A DNA stretch of 64,000 nucleotides, from positions 90,762,368 through 90,826,367 of the forward strand of contig NC_058337.1 in assembly GCF_905475395.1 (NCBI RefSeq), given 5' to 3'. A program made the translations under genes and the position numbers. The stretch comes from Chrysoperla carnea (Eukaryota; Arthropoda; Insecta; Neuroptera; Chrysopidae). How positions within the stretch are numbered: position 1 is the stretch's first letter; each line of letters starts with the position of its first letter. This document shows, one piece after another, positions 22,735-35,377 of the stretch. The notes under the pieces were generated by a model, which saw only the letters and a list, made by a program, of their open reading frames with translations, was not told where the DNA came from and searched no databases.

Positions 22735-23165
22735 TTAAGCTGATGGAGCTTTTGGTAAATGAGCCCCTTCAGCATGGAATCCAGTTTCGTCAGCGTAGTA
22801 TTTGACTAAGTATTCTACACCTTCCCATAAGTATCTGAATTCACCACTTACTCGGATTGCGGTTTCATCTTTGTCAAGTTGAGCTAATGAGGCACTTTCT
22901 GATCGTGATTGTCCATCTGATAATACAACGTTGTAGGTGTATTCACCGGTTCCAATGTTATCGTTTGTGTAAGCCTTAACTTCGACATCTTTGTCGTCTA
23001 ATGGTTTTGCAAGAGCAACAGCGAAGAGGGCTGCGAAAACAATGACCTGTGGACAAATGGAACCTTATTAATAATTTTTCGACATATAATGTCAAAGGGG
23101 TGTTAAAACCACAATAATCACTGGAAGTACTTTGACAACAATTAAAAATTACTTACGAATTTCAT
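22735..23165 (-). CDS. CP5: RR-1 cuticle protein, 106 aa
   Basis: Secreted chitin-binding cuticle protein. Exon 1 is 23157-23165 (MKF), the phase-0 intron is 23047-23156 (donor GTAAGT, acceptor ACAG) and exon 2 is 22735-23046. Exon 2 contains no internal ATG, so it is easily missed. Signal peptide is residues 1-16, cut before KPLDDKD. Core: YTNDNIGTGEYTYNVVLSDG, then SRSESASLAQLDKDETAIRV, GEFRYLWEGVEYLVKYYADE and GFHAEGAHLP; the tail is KAPSA. It belongs to the same subfamily as CP3, CP4 and CP6 and is closest to CP6, its divergent neighbour 3 kb away. A polyadenylation signal is at 22534-22539. Confidence 0.92.
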
Positions 23166-23203
23166 TTTTGGTTTTTGTTTGTTTGTATTACTACAAAAAT
23201 AAC

Positions 23204-23280
23204 TGATATTATAATGATTAATTCTAATTAAAACATGATGTATTTATATATTGATCATGAAATGATCGTCTCCCCGCCGC
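23204..23280 (-). promoter_or_regulatory. Promoter region of CP5
   Basis: A TATA-like TATATAAATA lies at 23241-23250 on the minus strand. An initiator-like TCAGT is at 23202-23206, rather far from the TATA box (about 40 bases), so the start is uncertain. A GC-rich block GCGGCGGGGAGACG (about 23267-23280) stands out upstream in an AT-rich background. Confidence 0.45.
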
Positions 23281-26040
23281 AGGAAAAATTGTCTACTAAT
23301 TTGGAATGTTAATAATTCAAATGCCAAATTTAAATAATTTATTCTAAATTGAACAGACAAAAAAAATTTTTAATGAAACTGAAAGGCATCATCCAAGTAA
23401 AATAAATACCTATAATTTGACTTCAGTGTCCAGTTGACAATTAATAATCAAGACGCTTCTTTTTATTCTGAACAAGTTTCAAGATAACTATTTAAGTATG
23501 CAATAATTTGGCCTTCACCTTTTTTTGCCAAAATTTTTAATTTTCATCAATACTTTTTTTTCTTCATTACTTAAAAAGTAAATTCAAATTATTATAATTA
23601 ATCCTGTTAGCATAGCGGTGTTTAAAAATTTTCTATTTTTAAATTATTTTTTCATTAAATAATTGAATTTTTTTTAACAGGAAAAAAGATGAGTTGCGTT
23701 GTAATGTAACTGTATTTTATTTAAACACTTACATTTCGATGCATTTCTAAATACTTTTTTATTTCAAAATTTAAATATTTACATTGCTAGTAGACCAAAT
23801 TAGCCACTTAGCATGATTTAGCAACTATTATTTATATTACTTCTATCAAGTAATATAGGAAAAGTCATAGAATCAAGACGAAAAGACACGGTATATATTT
23901 CTATACAAGTTACAACACCAAAATACTTATGGGAGTATTTCCGAGGTGTGTCTTAGAGCTGTTGGAGCAATTCGAAATTTAGAAATTAGTATTCCCCATT
24001 AATTTATATGCAATAACTCATGATTTTATTTTATTTGTTTGAATTGACAGGAAATAATTCTTACTGTACTCCGTGAAAAATCTAACCATAAAGGCAATTG
24101 AAATTTTAGCCATATATAACAGATTTTTAAAAGAAATTTGCAATTCTCACACAAACGTCGAGGAAGAAGGGTCACGATTGGGCGAAGTTCGCTAAGTTGC
24201 ACATCTTAATAAGCCACATTTACTAAAGTTTTATTGATTCCCAACTGTAGCGAGTGGACACTACACTACACTCTGTATCTGTCAACATGGACAGTTCGGA
24301 TACCAACGGTCTCCCTTTGCAGGAAATACAAATTAGGGTTTTTAGGATTGGGTCAAGCATGTAAACCAAGAATGGCCCAGTCTGGAAAAAACATTGAATG
24401 ACGACAACATGCCCAGCTCGAGGGATAGATGTTGGTTAAAGCCTTGGTATATGACCATGGTTGAAGATACCTACGACCAAGGCTTTTCTATTGCATCATT
24501 TTTAGATCTTACCTGGATCGTCCCCTCGATTATATCATCAAGCTAGAATTTTCCTGTATAGATCTATGAAGCATGGATATATTTTACATCTTTATTGCTG
24601 TTAACTGATTTGTGTAGTTAGAAAAGATTCTGTCTGTTAAAAATGTCAAACTGTTGATGGATCACCTACAAAATTTGACCTCATCTCTAGAATTGGACAC
24701 CAGGTCGAAAAGTTTTTTTGTATTTTTTTATACATTTTTATTTATTCATATTAGTACCACACGGACGGAACTCTGTAGACGACACTACAGTTTTTTCCTT
24801 TTTTTCCTCGACTTTTTTTTCCTTGTGTTTGATATAGGAATCGTATCCTATCAATTTTTCCAAAGTGCGTAAACATTATTGCAGGTGAGTTTTGATATTA
24901 TTCAGCTCTACATGCTATGCTACAGCAATGCGATTTGAACCACCTTTAGTCGGAGTCGCTCTTTCAATAAACCAATGTTATTTTGATAAAATATATAATA
25001 GACACCTAGAGTATCTACCTATATTTAGGTAAATTTTGAAGTTATTCACCGCATGCTGCAACATTTTCAGTGAGATTTAAAAATCTTACAGTTACATTCA
25101 GTTTTTCAATATTATAATATTAATTTGATAAAACAGCGTAGGTGCTAGGATATTTCCGCTCTATTAATGGCAGGAATAAACTTAATAATTTCCACAATAA
25201 TTTACTTATTTAGCATTATTTAAGTCTTGAATCACTATACAATACATTTTCTTCAAAAAATAAAAGGTAATAAAATCTGGTCATATGAATAGTGAGTGGG
25301 TCAACAATTTTAGAAAAATGTTTCGAAAAAACTTTCACCGGCAAAAATCAAATATTTGACCTATTTGACATATTTGCATGATATTGATAAAAATATTATG
25401 AAGGTTAATTTCAAAATTATCAAAAAAAATCAATCAAATCATTTTTTCTAAACCTATTTTGTTCGGATTATTTTTAGAATTTTAATTCAAAATTCTACTT
25501 ATAAAGTGAAGAGGTAGCTGGATATTTTATTGGATTAGTCATAAAATTTGAGATCCGGTTTTTGCCAAGACTATACGATGAAAATATTTCATAAAAAAAA
25601 GAAAAATCGTAGAAAAATTGTGTTTCTCTATTCCTTCTAAGTGAATAGACATTAAAAAGTAAAGCTTTTCTATTTAAAAAAGATAGATTCATAGATTCAT
25701 TATGACCAGTACACCATTTTAGGATCACACGAATAAGCGCCGCACCCTACAATTGGGTTAAATTTTGAATTGAGACAGTTTTTCATAAGAATCCTCTTTT
25801 TGACGAAATCCTAAATCCTACGATCTTTTAAAATCATTAACTGCATCATAATTACATTTTACCTTGTATTATGTTTTTCGAATCATTCCGAAATATGGAT
25901 ATCTAATTGACTTGATTTTAATTAATTCATTATAGTTTTATAGTTTTTGAAAACTGGACACTATCAAAAAAACTACTATGAATTGATGTATGCAAATTTT
26001 TGGTATTTTTTAAAAATATGTCGACCGGTAAATGAATGAA
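23281..26040. other. Intergenic DNA between CP5 and CP6
   Basis: The stretch 24170-24560 is somewhat GC-richer and contains a short hairpin (AAGCCTTGGT near 24451 pairing with ACCAAGGCTT near 24477). It could be a decayed mobile element, but no protein or shared repeat is readable. Short frames at 24654-24872 and 25495-25728 are not supported. Confidence 0.4.
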
Positions 26041-26086
26041 GGTGGGATTTAACCGGCAAGCTCGGCAAATAAAATTTGTATAAATA
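26041..26086 (+). promoter_or_regulatory. Promoter of CP6 (G-rich motif and TATA box)
   Basis: GGTGGGATTTAACCGG at 26041 lies 30-38 bases upstream of TATAAATA at 26079-26086, followed by a weak initiator TATCAAAC near 26110. The ATG is 79 bases beyond the TATA box. Confidence 0.5.
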
Positions 26087-26164
26087 GTTGTATCTCTTTA
26101 GAACAATTTATCAAACAATTTTTGTTATCTCTCAAGTAACACACCAGACAAACACTCATACAAA

Positions 26165-26557
26165 ATGAAATTCGTAAGTATTATAAAGATTTTTCTAAAA
26201 AAACCAAATCACAATTTTAGTTATAACTCTAATTATTTTTAATCTATTAAGGTCATTGCATTCGCCGCACTCTGCGCAGTTGCTCTTGCACTTCCAGTTG
26301 AAGACAAAGATGTAGAAGTACAAGTTTACAACAATGACAACATTGGAACAGGTGAATACAACTACAACGTTGTATTATCAGATGGACAATCACGATCAGA
26401 AAGTGCATCATTAGCTCAAATCGACAAAGACGAAACCGCCATCCGTGTATCTGGTGAATTCAAATACTTCTGGGAAGGTGTAGAATATTTAGTCAAATAC
26501 TACGCTGACGAAACTGGATTCCACGCTGAAGGAGCCCATTTACCAAAAGAACAATAA
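26165..26557 (+). CDS. CP6: RR-1 cuticle protein, 104 aa
   Basis: Secreted chitin-binding cuticle protein. Exon 1 is 26165-26173 (MKF, context CAAAATG), the phase-0 intron is 26174-26251 (78 bases, the shortest in the cluster, acceptor TTAAG) and exon 2 is 26252-26557. Signal peptide is residues 1-16, cut before LPVEDKD. Core: YNNDNIGTGEYNYNVVLSDG, GEFKYFWEGVEYLVKYYADE and GFHAEGAHLP. The body matches CP5 closely, but the tail KEQ and the following 3' untranslated sequence match CP3 and CP4 (TTCCCAACTGA after the stop). A polyadenylation signal is at 26680-26685. Confidence 0.94.
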
Positions 26558-26699
26558 GTAAGACCAACTGTCTTTCCCAACTGAGTTTCAATATAAATTA
26601 TTTTGAGTATAATAAGTTTTCCACATGATCCCTTTCCCTATGTTTTTATTTGATTTTTCCATTGTTGTTTTTCTGTGTAAATAAATGAAGTTTTCTTAA

Positions 26700-26985
26700 A
26701 AATTTTTGTTTTTTTAACCTTATTTGCATTAACTTAATAACCATATATTCTTAAAACTATATATTTTCCAAATTATCTAAATCTCAAATCGAGTATGAAA
26801 AAAACTTAATAATATTTAGAACTGTCTGATGACACATATGAAAGCACAGCCAAAACAACCGGGACTAGGACTATATACATAAATTTGCATGTGAATTTTT
26901 TGCCACTGTAGATGAGCACAAAAACGAATTTTTGAAAATTTAGCAGGCTCAAGATGTGGATATATTAAATAAAAAGTTCTTCAAA
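26700..26985. other. Intergenic DNA downstream of CP6
   Basis: Nothing recognised. Confidence 0.4.
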
Positions 26986-28335
26986 ATCTACATAACCGAT
27001 TTTAAAACTTATTTCACTTATAGAAAGAAAGTTACATTATCCAAAAGACAAGTGTATTTTGTTTAAAAAAAAAATAGGACATCACACCAAAAATTAAAAC
27101 CAACGAAATTATGCACGAAAGCGGAAAAATAAGTGATGGAAAATGAAGTGAGGTTTATTACGAAATAATCTTTATATTTAAAATTGCCATTGCCCAACGA
27201 AGCGGAGGGGTAACTGCTATCTATACATATAAAAGAAGAAACTGACTGCCTGACTCGATGCTCGATCAACGCACAGCTGAAACCGCTGGGTCTGGAGGAA
27301 TGAAAATTTGTACAAATGTTCCTTATGTTACGTAAGTGTACATTGAGAATGGATTTTCGCATTCTAAATTAAGCTCTCAAGGAGCTAAAATGACTGTTGG
27401 AAGTTCGTATGAGACTTGGTTAATTTTAAAGTTACAAATGTAAAAAAAGATTTATATGAGCATGGTTCACTACAAAAGTTTCCTGTATTACTTACTATCT
27501 TCAAAAAATTCATTCTTCAAGAGGGTGGAATTTTATATGAAACTATGTCATTTTTGAAGTTAGAAATATGAAACTTGATACATGAGCTCATGGTTTGAGA
27601 CAAAAGTTGATTTTACTTTTTTCATAAAAATTCGTTCTTTAAGTGGGTCAAATTGGGGATGAAAGTTTATATGAAACTCTTTAATTTTAGTGGTGAAAAG
27701 GTGATGGTAGTTTCTATGAAAATTTGTCATTATTGAATTAACTACTTAACCGATTTTAAAAATTATTTCACCTATAATAAGTTACAACGCAGAGTCTCTG
27801 AGATATCGCAATATTTGGATCCATTTTAGTCCTCTCAAAAAATATTCTACCAGTTATCAAAAGCACCCGCTTTTTTTTTCTTTTTGAGTCAAAATTACCT
27901 TTTATACTGAGTTTTATCGAAATTGTAGATAAAAAAATGTCTCGTTTTTTTGCAATTAATTCAATTTTTGCAATTAATTCAAGGGATCCCCTTTGAAAAA
28001 ATCGGGCAAAAAGTCAAAAAAAAAAAAATTTTTTTGTTTTGGAAATTGATCAAACTTTGTGGCTGTGGTAATTTTGATCCAAAAAGTATAAAAATCAGGT
28101 TAATTTAATGATTGGGCCTATAGAAAGTTACAATGTCAAAGAGTATCATGGGCATAACTTCATTTTCAAAAAAGTTCGAGTTCCCCGCCAAAAAACTAAA
28201 ATCCATAAAATTGTGAACAAAAGGGAGGATGAGTGACGTGATACCTTTGTTTTTAAAGGAGATATTGCCCAGCAAAGGTATAAAAAAAAATATATCGGTC
28301 AAAATCATACACTCTTTTTTGTTTCGCTCCAATCG
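26986..28335 (+). repeat. Dispersed repeat family H, composite copy 1
   Basis: Patchwork of degenerate modules. ACCGATTTTAAAACTTATTT with TAGAAAG.AAGTTACA occurs near 26997, 27750 and (partly) 28115. ATTGCCCA(A/G)CGAAG occurs near 27188 and, as GCCCAGCAAAGG, near 28266. CTGACTGCCTGACTCGATG is at 27240. GATATCGCAATATTTGGATCC at 27801 and AAAATCCATAAAATTGTG at 28198 recur inverted at 41320-42000. No transposon protein is readable; the open frames here follow repeat sequence. Confidence 0.6.
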
Positions 28336-29264
28336 GATAAAAAATAGTTAAATTCTTCTATTAAATCTTCCAATATTTGTTTGAAAATTCATTGAAATTA
28401 GATATCATAAACATCATTTTTATTACTCATTATGTAATGTTTGTGTTTCTTTAAACAAATTAAATGGGTTTACAACTTAATTTTTCTATATTTCTCTATG
28501 TCAGTAGTATAATAATGAATGCATACGCGGTTTTATTTTAAACTATTTTGAATATACTTATAGGTTATTTCAGCATTGCATGGCACTATTTTAAGTCATA
28601 AATTTAATTTTCAAAGCATAAAATAAACAAAAATTGGACATTTAAACAAATGATAACAAAAATTATTTACTACTGGGATGTCTAAGCATAAAGATATTTT
28701 TCTATATACCCCAGCTGAAAATAAGTAGTTTCTGGCCGCATTTGACTCTAGCAAGAGTGATTTTTGTGGCTTGTTATAGCTAATGAAATTAAAGCATGCT
28801 CTGATTTTTGTGACTCGGTAGAATAGCAGCAATTTGTTGATATGGTCTGTCAAAATTAATTTAAATAAATATAAACAAAGATACAAAAACATGTAATAAT
28901 AAATATAATAAATAATATTAATAATTAATGGACTTCTCATCTGAAGCATCCATAAGGCTCCAAACCTACGAAGTCTGATAAAATCAACTGTGAAAGGTTA
29001 CAAATCGAAGAAAGCGCTCGTTTTGAGATGGAGGCAAATAATGAAATTGATTATTGAACCTCCAGATAACACATATTTACGCATGATGGTAATATATATT
29101 TTCGTATTCGCGTCTCAAATAATACTTTACTTGCTATGGTATGTCTAATTAGATTTGTTATTGATGGTTGAAACTGTAATAAGGAAAATAAATATTTTTT
29201 TAAATATCGTGCCTAATATAATAATACAAATTAAATTTCCAAAATTAAAAAAAAATCCTTGACA
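28336..29264. other. Intergenic DNA, nothing recognised
   Basis: AT-rich. The frame at 28611-28949 on the minus strand has no domain support. Confidence 0.4.
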
Positions 29265-29452
29265 GATTTTTCGGGTACGGAACCTTAAGCTCGCACTTAA
29301 AACTTCGAATAGCTAATAACACTCTCCATTAAATTAGCTTTCAAGTGAAACTAAAAAAATCAAAATCGATTCATCCGTTTAGATTCCACGACGCCACAGA
29401 CAGACAGACACACACATTCACATAGCGGTGAAACTTATAACACCCCTTTTTT
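29265..29452 (-). repeat. Dispersed repeat family A, copy 3 (inverted)
   Basis: Contains TTTTCGGGTACGGAACC, AAGCTCGCACTTAAAAC, CACTCTCCATTAAATTAGC, GACGCCACAGACAGACAG and ATAGCGGTGAAACTTATAAC in the family order. Confidence 0.75.
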
Positions 29453-30714
29453 GGACCAGGAAAAATGCGGGAAAATCGTACATACTTTCGGAAATGGGAT
29501 CAAGAAAATTGTATTTTTGACTAATTTACCTATTTAGTTTCATTTACATTTCATATTTCATGCAATTTTGCTACCCCTATTTCACCATTTTAGGATGTAA
29601 ATTTCCCAATGACGGTAGGAGATTTACACATTCAAAGGGTTGATTTTACCCTTCTCATGGTAAAATTTTAAACCTTTGCTTAAAAATGTAAATATATAGT
29701 AACATTGTTAATCATAGCAAACATGATATCTTGTTATTGTTATAAAATAATTTGTATAGAGCTAACTATACAAACTTTAATCGTTATTAACGATTATTAG
29801 ATCGTATTTTCGGCTAGGGGATACAGGAAAATAGTATATAATCCACGGCAGGAATGTTAGATGCCCTGGCTTGTGTAATAAAATAGCATCGGCTTTGCCT
29901 CAGCCTTTTGATCACACATGTTAGGAAATTCAACTTCCTGGTCTTGGGCCGTAATTTACTATTTAACAATAAACATTCAAAGTAATTGTTCAAAGTGACC
30001 ACGGTTTTGTTGAATACAGCGTTTTGATAATTAATTTAACGTTGATGTCTGTTTAATTTAGCTTATTTTAAAATTGGAGCTCGATTTCTATGTAACACAT
30101 TTATTCATCGGACGATTCTGCCAACTCATTGCTCTGCAGCTAAAAACACTCATGAATCCAATTCTAGTATTTATCCATAATTTCATTTCTTTACTGCACG
30201 AACTAAAACAAGTTACTTTTCTGTTGTTCGCGAAGTACAATTTCGATTAAAATAAAAAACCAAAACATATTTATCCACAAAATTGGCGAGGAATTGAAGG
30301 GGTCGAAAGTATTCGATGCCCCTATGTATCCGCAGTTCGTGCTCCTTCGTAACCCTACTTGAGTGAATAGCTCTGGCAATTGAAAAATGATCTATGTTCA
30401 AAGCTATAACGACTTCGCCGATAGTTAACCGTCCACGTTAAAGTTTTTTTTTCTACTATTGAAATTTTTGCATCTTACATTCCTCACCTTGTTGCAAGAG
30501 AAAAATTTATCTATATATAAAAATTTTCTCATTTTGAAATTTGATAGCATTTTTTAAAAGTGAAAGTATTTTGAAGTCTTCAACTAGCCTTGCATCATGT
30601 AAAATTTTTTGAGATCGTAAAACAAATAAAAATTATTGTAAGCGGAGACCGAATAGCTACATCATTTTCAAGTAATGAAAATTAATATATTATTGATAAG
30701 ATCTAATTTAAAAC
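29453..30714. other. Intergenic DNA, nothing recognised
   Basis: Frames near 29814-30002 and 30213-30401 are short, without domains, and not supported as genes. Confidence 0.4.
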
Positions 30715-31309
30715 ATTGGTGAGTCCAAAAAAAAAAAAAAAAACGAGAAGAACCAGTTAATATTTTTAGACAAATTTCTATAAAAAGCACATTTTTAAAA
30801 TCTGATTTGTGTAAATCATGTGAAAATTGATTTGAAAAAAAAATTTTTAATCCGAATAAATTAAAATATTTTATAAGTAGTCGCCACTGTTGTATTTTAA
30901 CATATAAATAATTGTAATTATTACACATAAACAAATCAGACGAAATAATTACAGTCTTTTATAAATTTGTTAAGATCTGCTTGTACGATATTGCTCATAA
31001 AAGTCATGAGAAATTATTAATTCACAATTGGGTTCAATATTATTTTTGAACTTTATTCTTCTTCATCTTAATTTGATTGCAAAACACTTTTTTTAAAAAT
31101 AATGATTGTTAAAAAAATGATTAAAATTAAGGATTAATAGAAAATACAAAATACTTTTGAAAAAAAAAAATTATTTTTTAATTTAAAACAGAAAAACAAT
31201 AAAATTTACAAAATGATTAGAACACATTAAAGGAAATCAAATATACAAAATGAGCATATTTGTTCATGGTACAATATATACAAAGGAAAATAATCACGTT
31301 AAAAAATGT

Positions 31310-31763
31310 TTATGGACCTTTTGGTAAATTGTCAGGTTGGAAACCATTACGGTCAGCAATCCATGAAACACGGATTAATTCACCATCGGAATTTACGTAT
31401 TGGTAAGTTCCACGGACAGCAATAGCTTCATCATCAGTTCCTTCATTTTCAATTACACCAGCTTCTTGAGCAGCTGTGCCATCTGATGTTTCAAATCCCC
31501 AACTCCATGGACCGACACCAATGTTGGTATTTTCTTGTTTAACAATGACTGCATCCTTGTCGGATGGTCGTTGAGGTGCAGCGTATGCCATAGCGGCAAC
31601 GAATACAATAGCGAAAGCAATTGACTGAAAAATTACAAAATAAATCAAGATTAGCGGTTATCACATTTTGGAACACTAATTTCACATCACACAGCACTTT
31701 TTATCACAGTATTATTTTCACTAGTAACTTAAATTTTGAGTGTTTGAAACTCACCAATTTCAT
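31310..31763 (-). CDS. CP7: RR-1 cuticle protein, 107 aa
   Basis: Secreted chitin-binding cuticle protein. Exon 1 is 31755-31763 (MKL, context TCAAAATG), the phase-0 intron is 31625-31754 (donor GTGAG) and exon 2 is 31310-31624. Signal peptide is residues 1-18 (ends MAYA), cut before APQRPSDKD. Core: IGVGPWSWGFETSDGTAAQE, GTYQYVNSDGELIRVSWIAD and NGFQPDNLPKGP. Tryptophans at 43, 45 and 91 replace aromatic residues that are usually Y or F in RR-1 proteins. It lacks the full GxHLP ending (DNLP instead). CP8 is its tandem copy with eight residue differences. No clear AATAAA was found close to the stop; the nearest reads at 31052-31057. Confidence 0.94.
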
Positions 31764-31850
31764 TTTGATGTATTTTGTGTTTTTGTTGAGATATTGATTG
31801 TTAATTGTGTAAAGACACTTTGGTTTATATTTTTATTTGAAAAATTTGCT

Positions 31851-31902
31851 ATATTTATATTAAAAAAATCTTAGTGGCATTTTACGATAAATCTGTCCCA
31901 CC
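31851..31902 (-). promoter_or_regulatory. Promoter of CP7 (TATA-like box and GGTGGGA motif)
   Basis: TATAAATAT at about 31851-31859 on the minus strand, with GGTGGGA at 31896-31902 some 40 bases further upstream. The block 31764-31985 is highly similar to 36289-36513 upstream of CP8, including GCAAATTTGCAAATATCG. A second TATA-like ATATAAACC at 31822-31830 makes the start uncertain. Confidence 0.5.
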
Positions 31903-31985
31903 ACTGAACTATGTCAATAAAATTATTTGAAATGCAAATTTGCAAATATCGAAATATCAATAATAATTTCATCACACGTGGTTTT

Positions 31986-34009
31986 ATCTCTAGCAAGTGA
32001 ACCCACCACGATAGGTAATCTTTTACCTTAAAAGTAATTAATTTAAAAAAAAATTAAAATTCCTATTAATTAATTATAAATAACATATATAATATTTGTT
32101 ATTTAAATAAAACTAGTGAAGGTGTTGACTCATAACATGTTTCGATTTATAAAGATCACATACATTCTTATAAAATGAAGAAGATGACATTGATTTGCAT
32201 AAAACGTAATAATATAATATTTAAAAAATATAATTAATGATAATAACAATTTGTTTAAATGATAATTTGTTTTTAAAGGGAAGTCATCGTTTATGATATA
32301 TTGAAAATTTTCATAACTTGTTTTTTCTCCAAAAATTGAATTAATTATCTTATTCGTGAAGGAAATCATATTTTTAGGTAATTAAATAAATCAGTTAAAT
32401 ATTCGTAAATTGTATTCTGATTATATATTTATTTCTTTATTCTAAGTATAGTCGAAATATTTGTAAAAAGTTTTGAAAATAAGATTTCTTGATAGTTGAA
32501 ATCACGTATTTTAAATAATCCTTCGGTAACAAAATAGTGGAAAACCACATAAAAGCCACTGAAAGTAATAATTATTACTGTAAAAATAATTATTTGCTTT
32601 GGGTGGCATTTCCAGTTTTGAAAACAGCTTATAAAAAACTTTATTCACGTGTTTAAAAAAATATTTGTTTATTATTAGCATTACCGTTTTCAATTATTTC
32701 TTCTATTTATAATATTTCTTTACACATTCAGTTAATTTACTTTGAAGGTTATCGCAACTGAATTGAGCATTTCTGTTTTATCCAATCGCTTTTACTGGAA
32801 GAAAAAAAATGCATCGATTCGGATGAGACGATAGGTCTGTGATTGTTTGCAAACCAATACTATTAAGATTTTGTTTTATTGATTGCATTTGAATTCCTAT
32901 CAATGATCGGTTGCATTGCCATCAGTGATCATGTTTTACGTATTTTCACTATCAAACCAAAAAGATCAAATGAATTACTTTACAGGACAATCGGTTAGTT
33001 CAATTACGACTAATACTGCTTGCCATGTCCTATAGTTTCTTCATATCTTTATTTTTTGCAATAAATTTTTCAAAATTAAATTGACTTTCTTTTGAATAAA
33101 AAAAAATTGCAAGTTCGTTTTTAAAAAAATTAATAAATTTAAAAAATAGGTCTCAAGATAACTTTTTGGAAATAATTCCAAGTAACGGTGAAAATGAAAT
33201 AATTTTCCAAGTTCATTAAGGCTTTTTCGAAATATAAATTTAATTAAATATTATCCATGATTCTTAAAAATTTAAAACGAAGATGCAAAACAACAAGGGC
33301 ATTTTTATTTTTATGATTTTTATTTTTGAATATTTTTTATATTTTAATTTACATAAAACCTTGAGCATATGAAAACATTAATCGTAAAAAAAATTCAGTA
33401 CAAAATGTCATCGCATAATGAGAATACATTTGTAATAAATTTTCTTTACAAAATATTTTTTTAAATATTTTTTTATAACCAATCAAAATGAAGAAGATAC
33501 AAGTACTAAAAAAAACCAGATAACCAATATACTTTTATGTGAATGTTAATTATGCTAACTAATAACAGACGGTGCTAGTGTTTAGATTATTTAAATATTA
33601 ATTTGTTATTTAAATGAAATTGTACTAGATGTGGCTAGGAGTGTCGGTTTCTATTTTAAAATAAACTCGATACTGCCATTAATAAAGGCGCAGAGGATCA
33701 TAGGTAGCACTACTAAAAAAATAGTTATACTTTTTCGGATAATTAAGAATTAATTGTTTTCATGATATAACTAATGTAAAATATAATAATGCAAAAAAAA
33801 GTGAACAGAATTGATTTTACCCTTATAGAAACAAATTCATAACGAGATTAGAAAGTTTTTCGTGATTCTGAACAGAAAAAATTCTGATGTAATTGGTACA
33901 TGTAGTAGAAACATTGTTGGTTCTCGAAATAGTAACAGGAATAACAATTCAGCAGATGCATGGAATACCTCATTAAAAGAAATTAACGACAAAATCATCC
34001 AAAAATAAT
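31986..34009. other. Intergenic DNA, nothing recognised
   Basis: AT-rich; short minus-strand frames at 32130-32369 and 32511-32693 are not supported. Confidence 0.4.
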
Positions 34010-34344
34010 TCTTGGTGGTCGAGATATTATTTTTTGTTATTATTTTTTTTTTAAAACTATTTATTATGCTGGGAACTTATTCCTGTGGACCTCAAGGGTT
34101 GCACCAGAGCTAACCAAGGGCTTGTTTTTTTTCTTTTTGAGTTATCGTGGTATTGGGCGAGCATGAAGACTTGTCGTTAAGTAGTTCTGTAAAGATCAAT
34201 GCCATGACACTGTAGCAAAACCATCTTTAATGTTAATCGATTACAGCAACATTTTTTATAAATATGTGTATCTTACTCGAATTTTTAATAGATATGGATA
34301 TGCAGCTTTCTAAAAAGTCACAAAATTAAATAGATATTGGTTTA

Positions 34345-34690
34345 ATTATCCTTATATATTTTTGAAAGTGAGCATCTTTGTTTGTGTGTTTGTTAGTTTG
34401 TTACGCTTTCACGCAAAAACTAATGAATGGATTTGAATGAAACTTAACAATAATATAGCTTATACATCTGAATAACATATGAGCTATAATTTATAATGGT
34501 AAAGAAAAAATGGAAAAAAATAAATTTAATCAATGGCATTTCACTACGCCATCTATGAGCATTATTTTGTACCTTAAATGAAATATTTCTGTAAAAATTT
34601 TGAGCTAGATACAATTACTGGCCGTCTTTTCTGATAATGCGCTGGTCTTTACTTTTAAGCCCAACAAAACAGGCGGGTATCAAGCTAGTT
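34345..34690 (+). repeat. Dispersed repeat family C, copy 1
   Basis: Begins near TGAAAGTGAGCATCTTTG, continues ACGCTTTCACGCAAAAACTA, ATGGATTTGAATGAAACTT and ATAATATAGCTTATACATC, and ends near ACAGGCGGGTATCAAGCTAG. Related copies are at 50343-50520, 62590-62720 and, inverted, at 63690-64000. This pattern is widespread in insect genomes as decayed non-autonomous repeats; I assign no class. The short preceding stretch 34061-34140 (ATTTATTATGCTGGGAA) resembles 17497. Confidence 0.6.
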
Positions 34691-35377
34691 TAATATAAAC
34701 GGTCATTGTCGTTAATGAAAAACAGAATTGAAACAATTACAGTGATTTTTCTTCTTAGTTATTATAAAAACTATAAAGCTACCGTAAACAATATTTCAAA
34801 TATTTATTAAAAAATTTTAAAGTGTAATACTTGACAATACGGTAACGCACATTTGCATTTTATGAGGAATAAAAGGCTCCATTATTTTGCGATATTAAGT
34901 AAATTTTATTACTCAGAATAGAATGATTAATGATGCCTGATCGTGAAATGCAATACTACTGCTAAGCTGCTGCCCGTATTTACACTGATTTAAAAAAGTT
35001 GTTTCTCCATCTTTCTTCATTCATGCTTTTTAATTATTACCATATTTTCTATGCTACCGTCCCACAGTTTGTATTTTACCTATAATAAGGGGCTCAGCTA
35101 CTCATAGAAATAACGAAATCAATATTTTTGAAAAATTCCGGTAAAGCCATTTTTGTGAACTTTTTTTAATAGCCAACATATTTTTTGATTTCGGTCGATT
35201 ATTTTATAACCAAAATAATTTTAATTAATATTTTTTGAAAAAAGAAGAAAGTACCTAATACTTCCAATGCAAATCATTTATCATAAATTTGATATAACCT
35301 TTACATTGACGTTAAAATAAATTAAATAGTAGAAAAATCTCAAAAAATTGTATAACATCAAGTAATTTAAATCATTT
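34691..35377. other. Intergenic DNA, nothing recognised
   Basis: No gene or repeat identified. Confidence 0.4.

Larger units (their letters stand above)
30715..31985. repeat. Tandem duplication unit 1, carrying CP7
   Basis: Direct copy of about 35378-36525. Similarity is strongest from the 3' end of the gene (about 31190) to 220 bases upstream of its start, and weaker but visible (AAAGCACATTTTT, AATTTCTAT) down to about 30715. The start codons of the two genes are 4,525 bases apart. Confidence 0.8.

Noticed and set aside
27063-27362. Open frame of 99 codons on the minus strand
   Set aside because: It follows repeat family H modules and does not resemble a cuticle protein or any domain I know.
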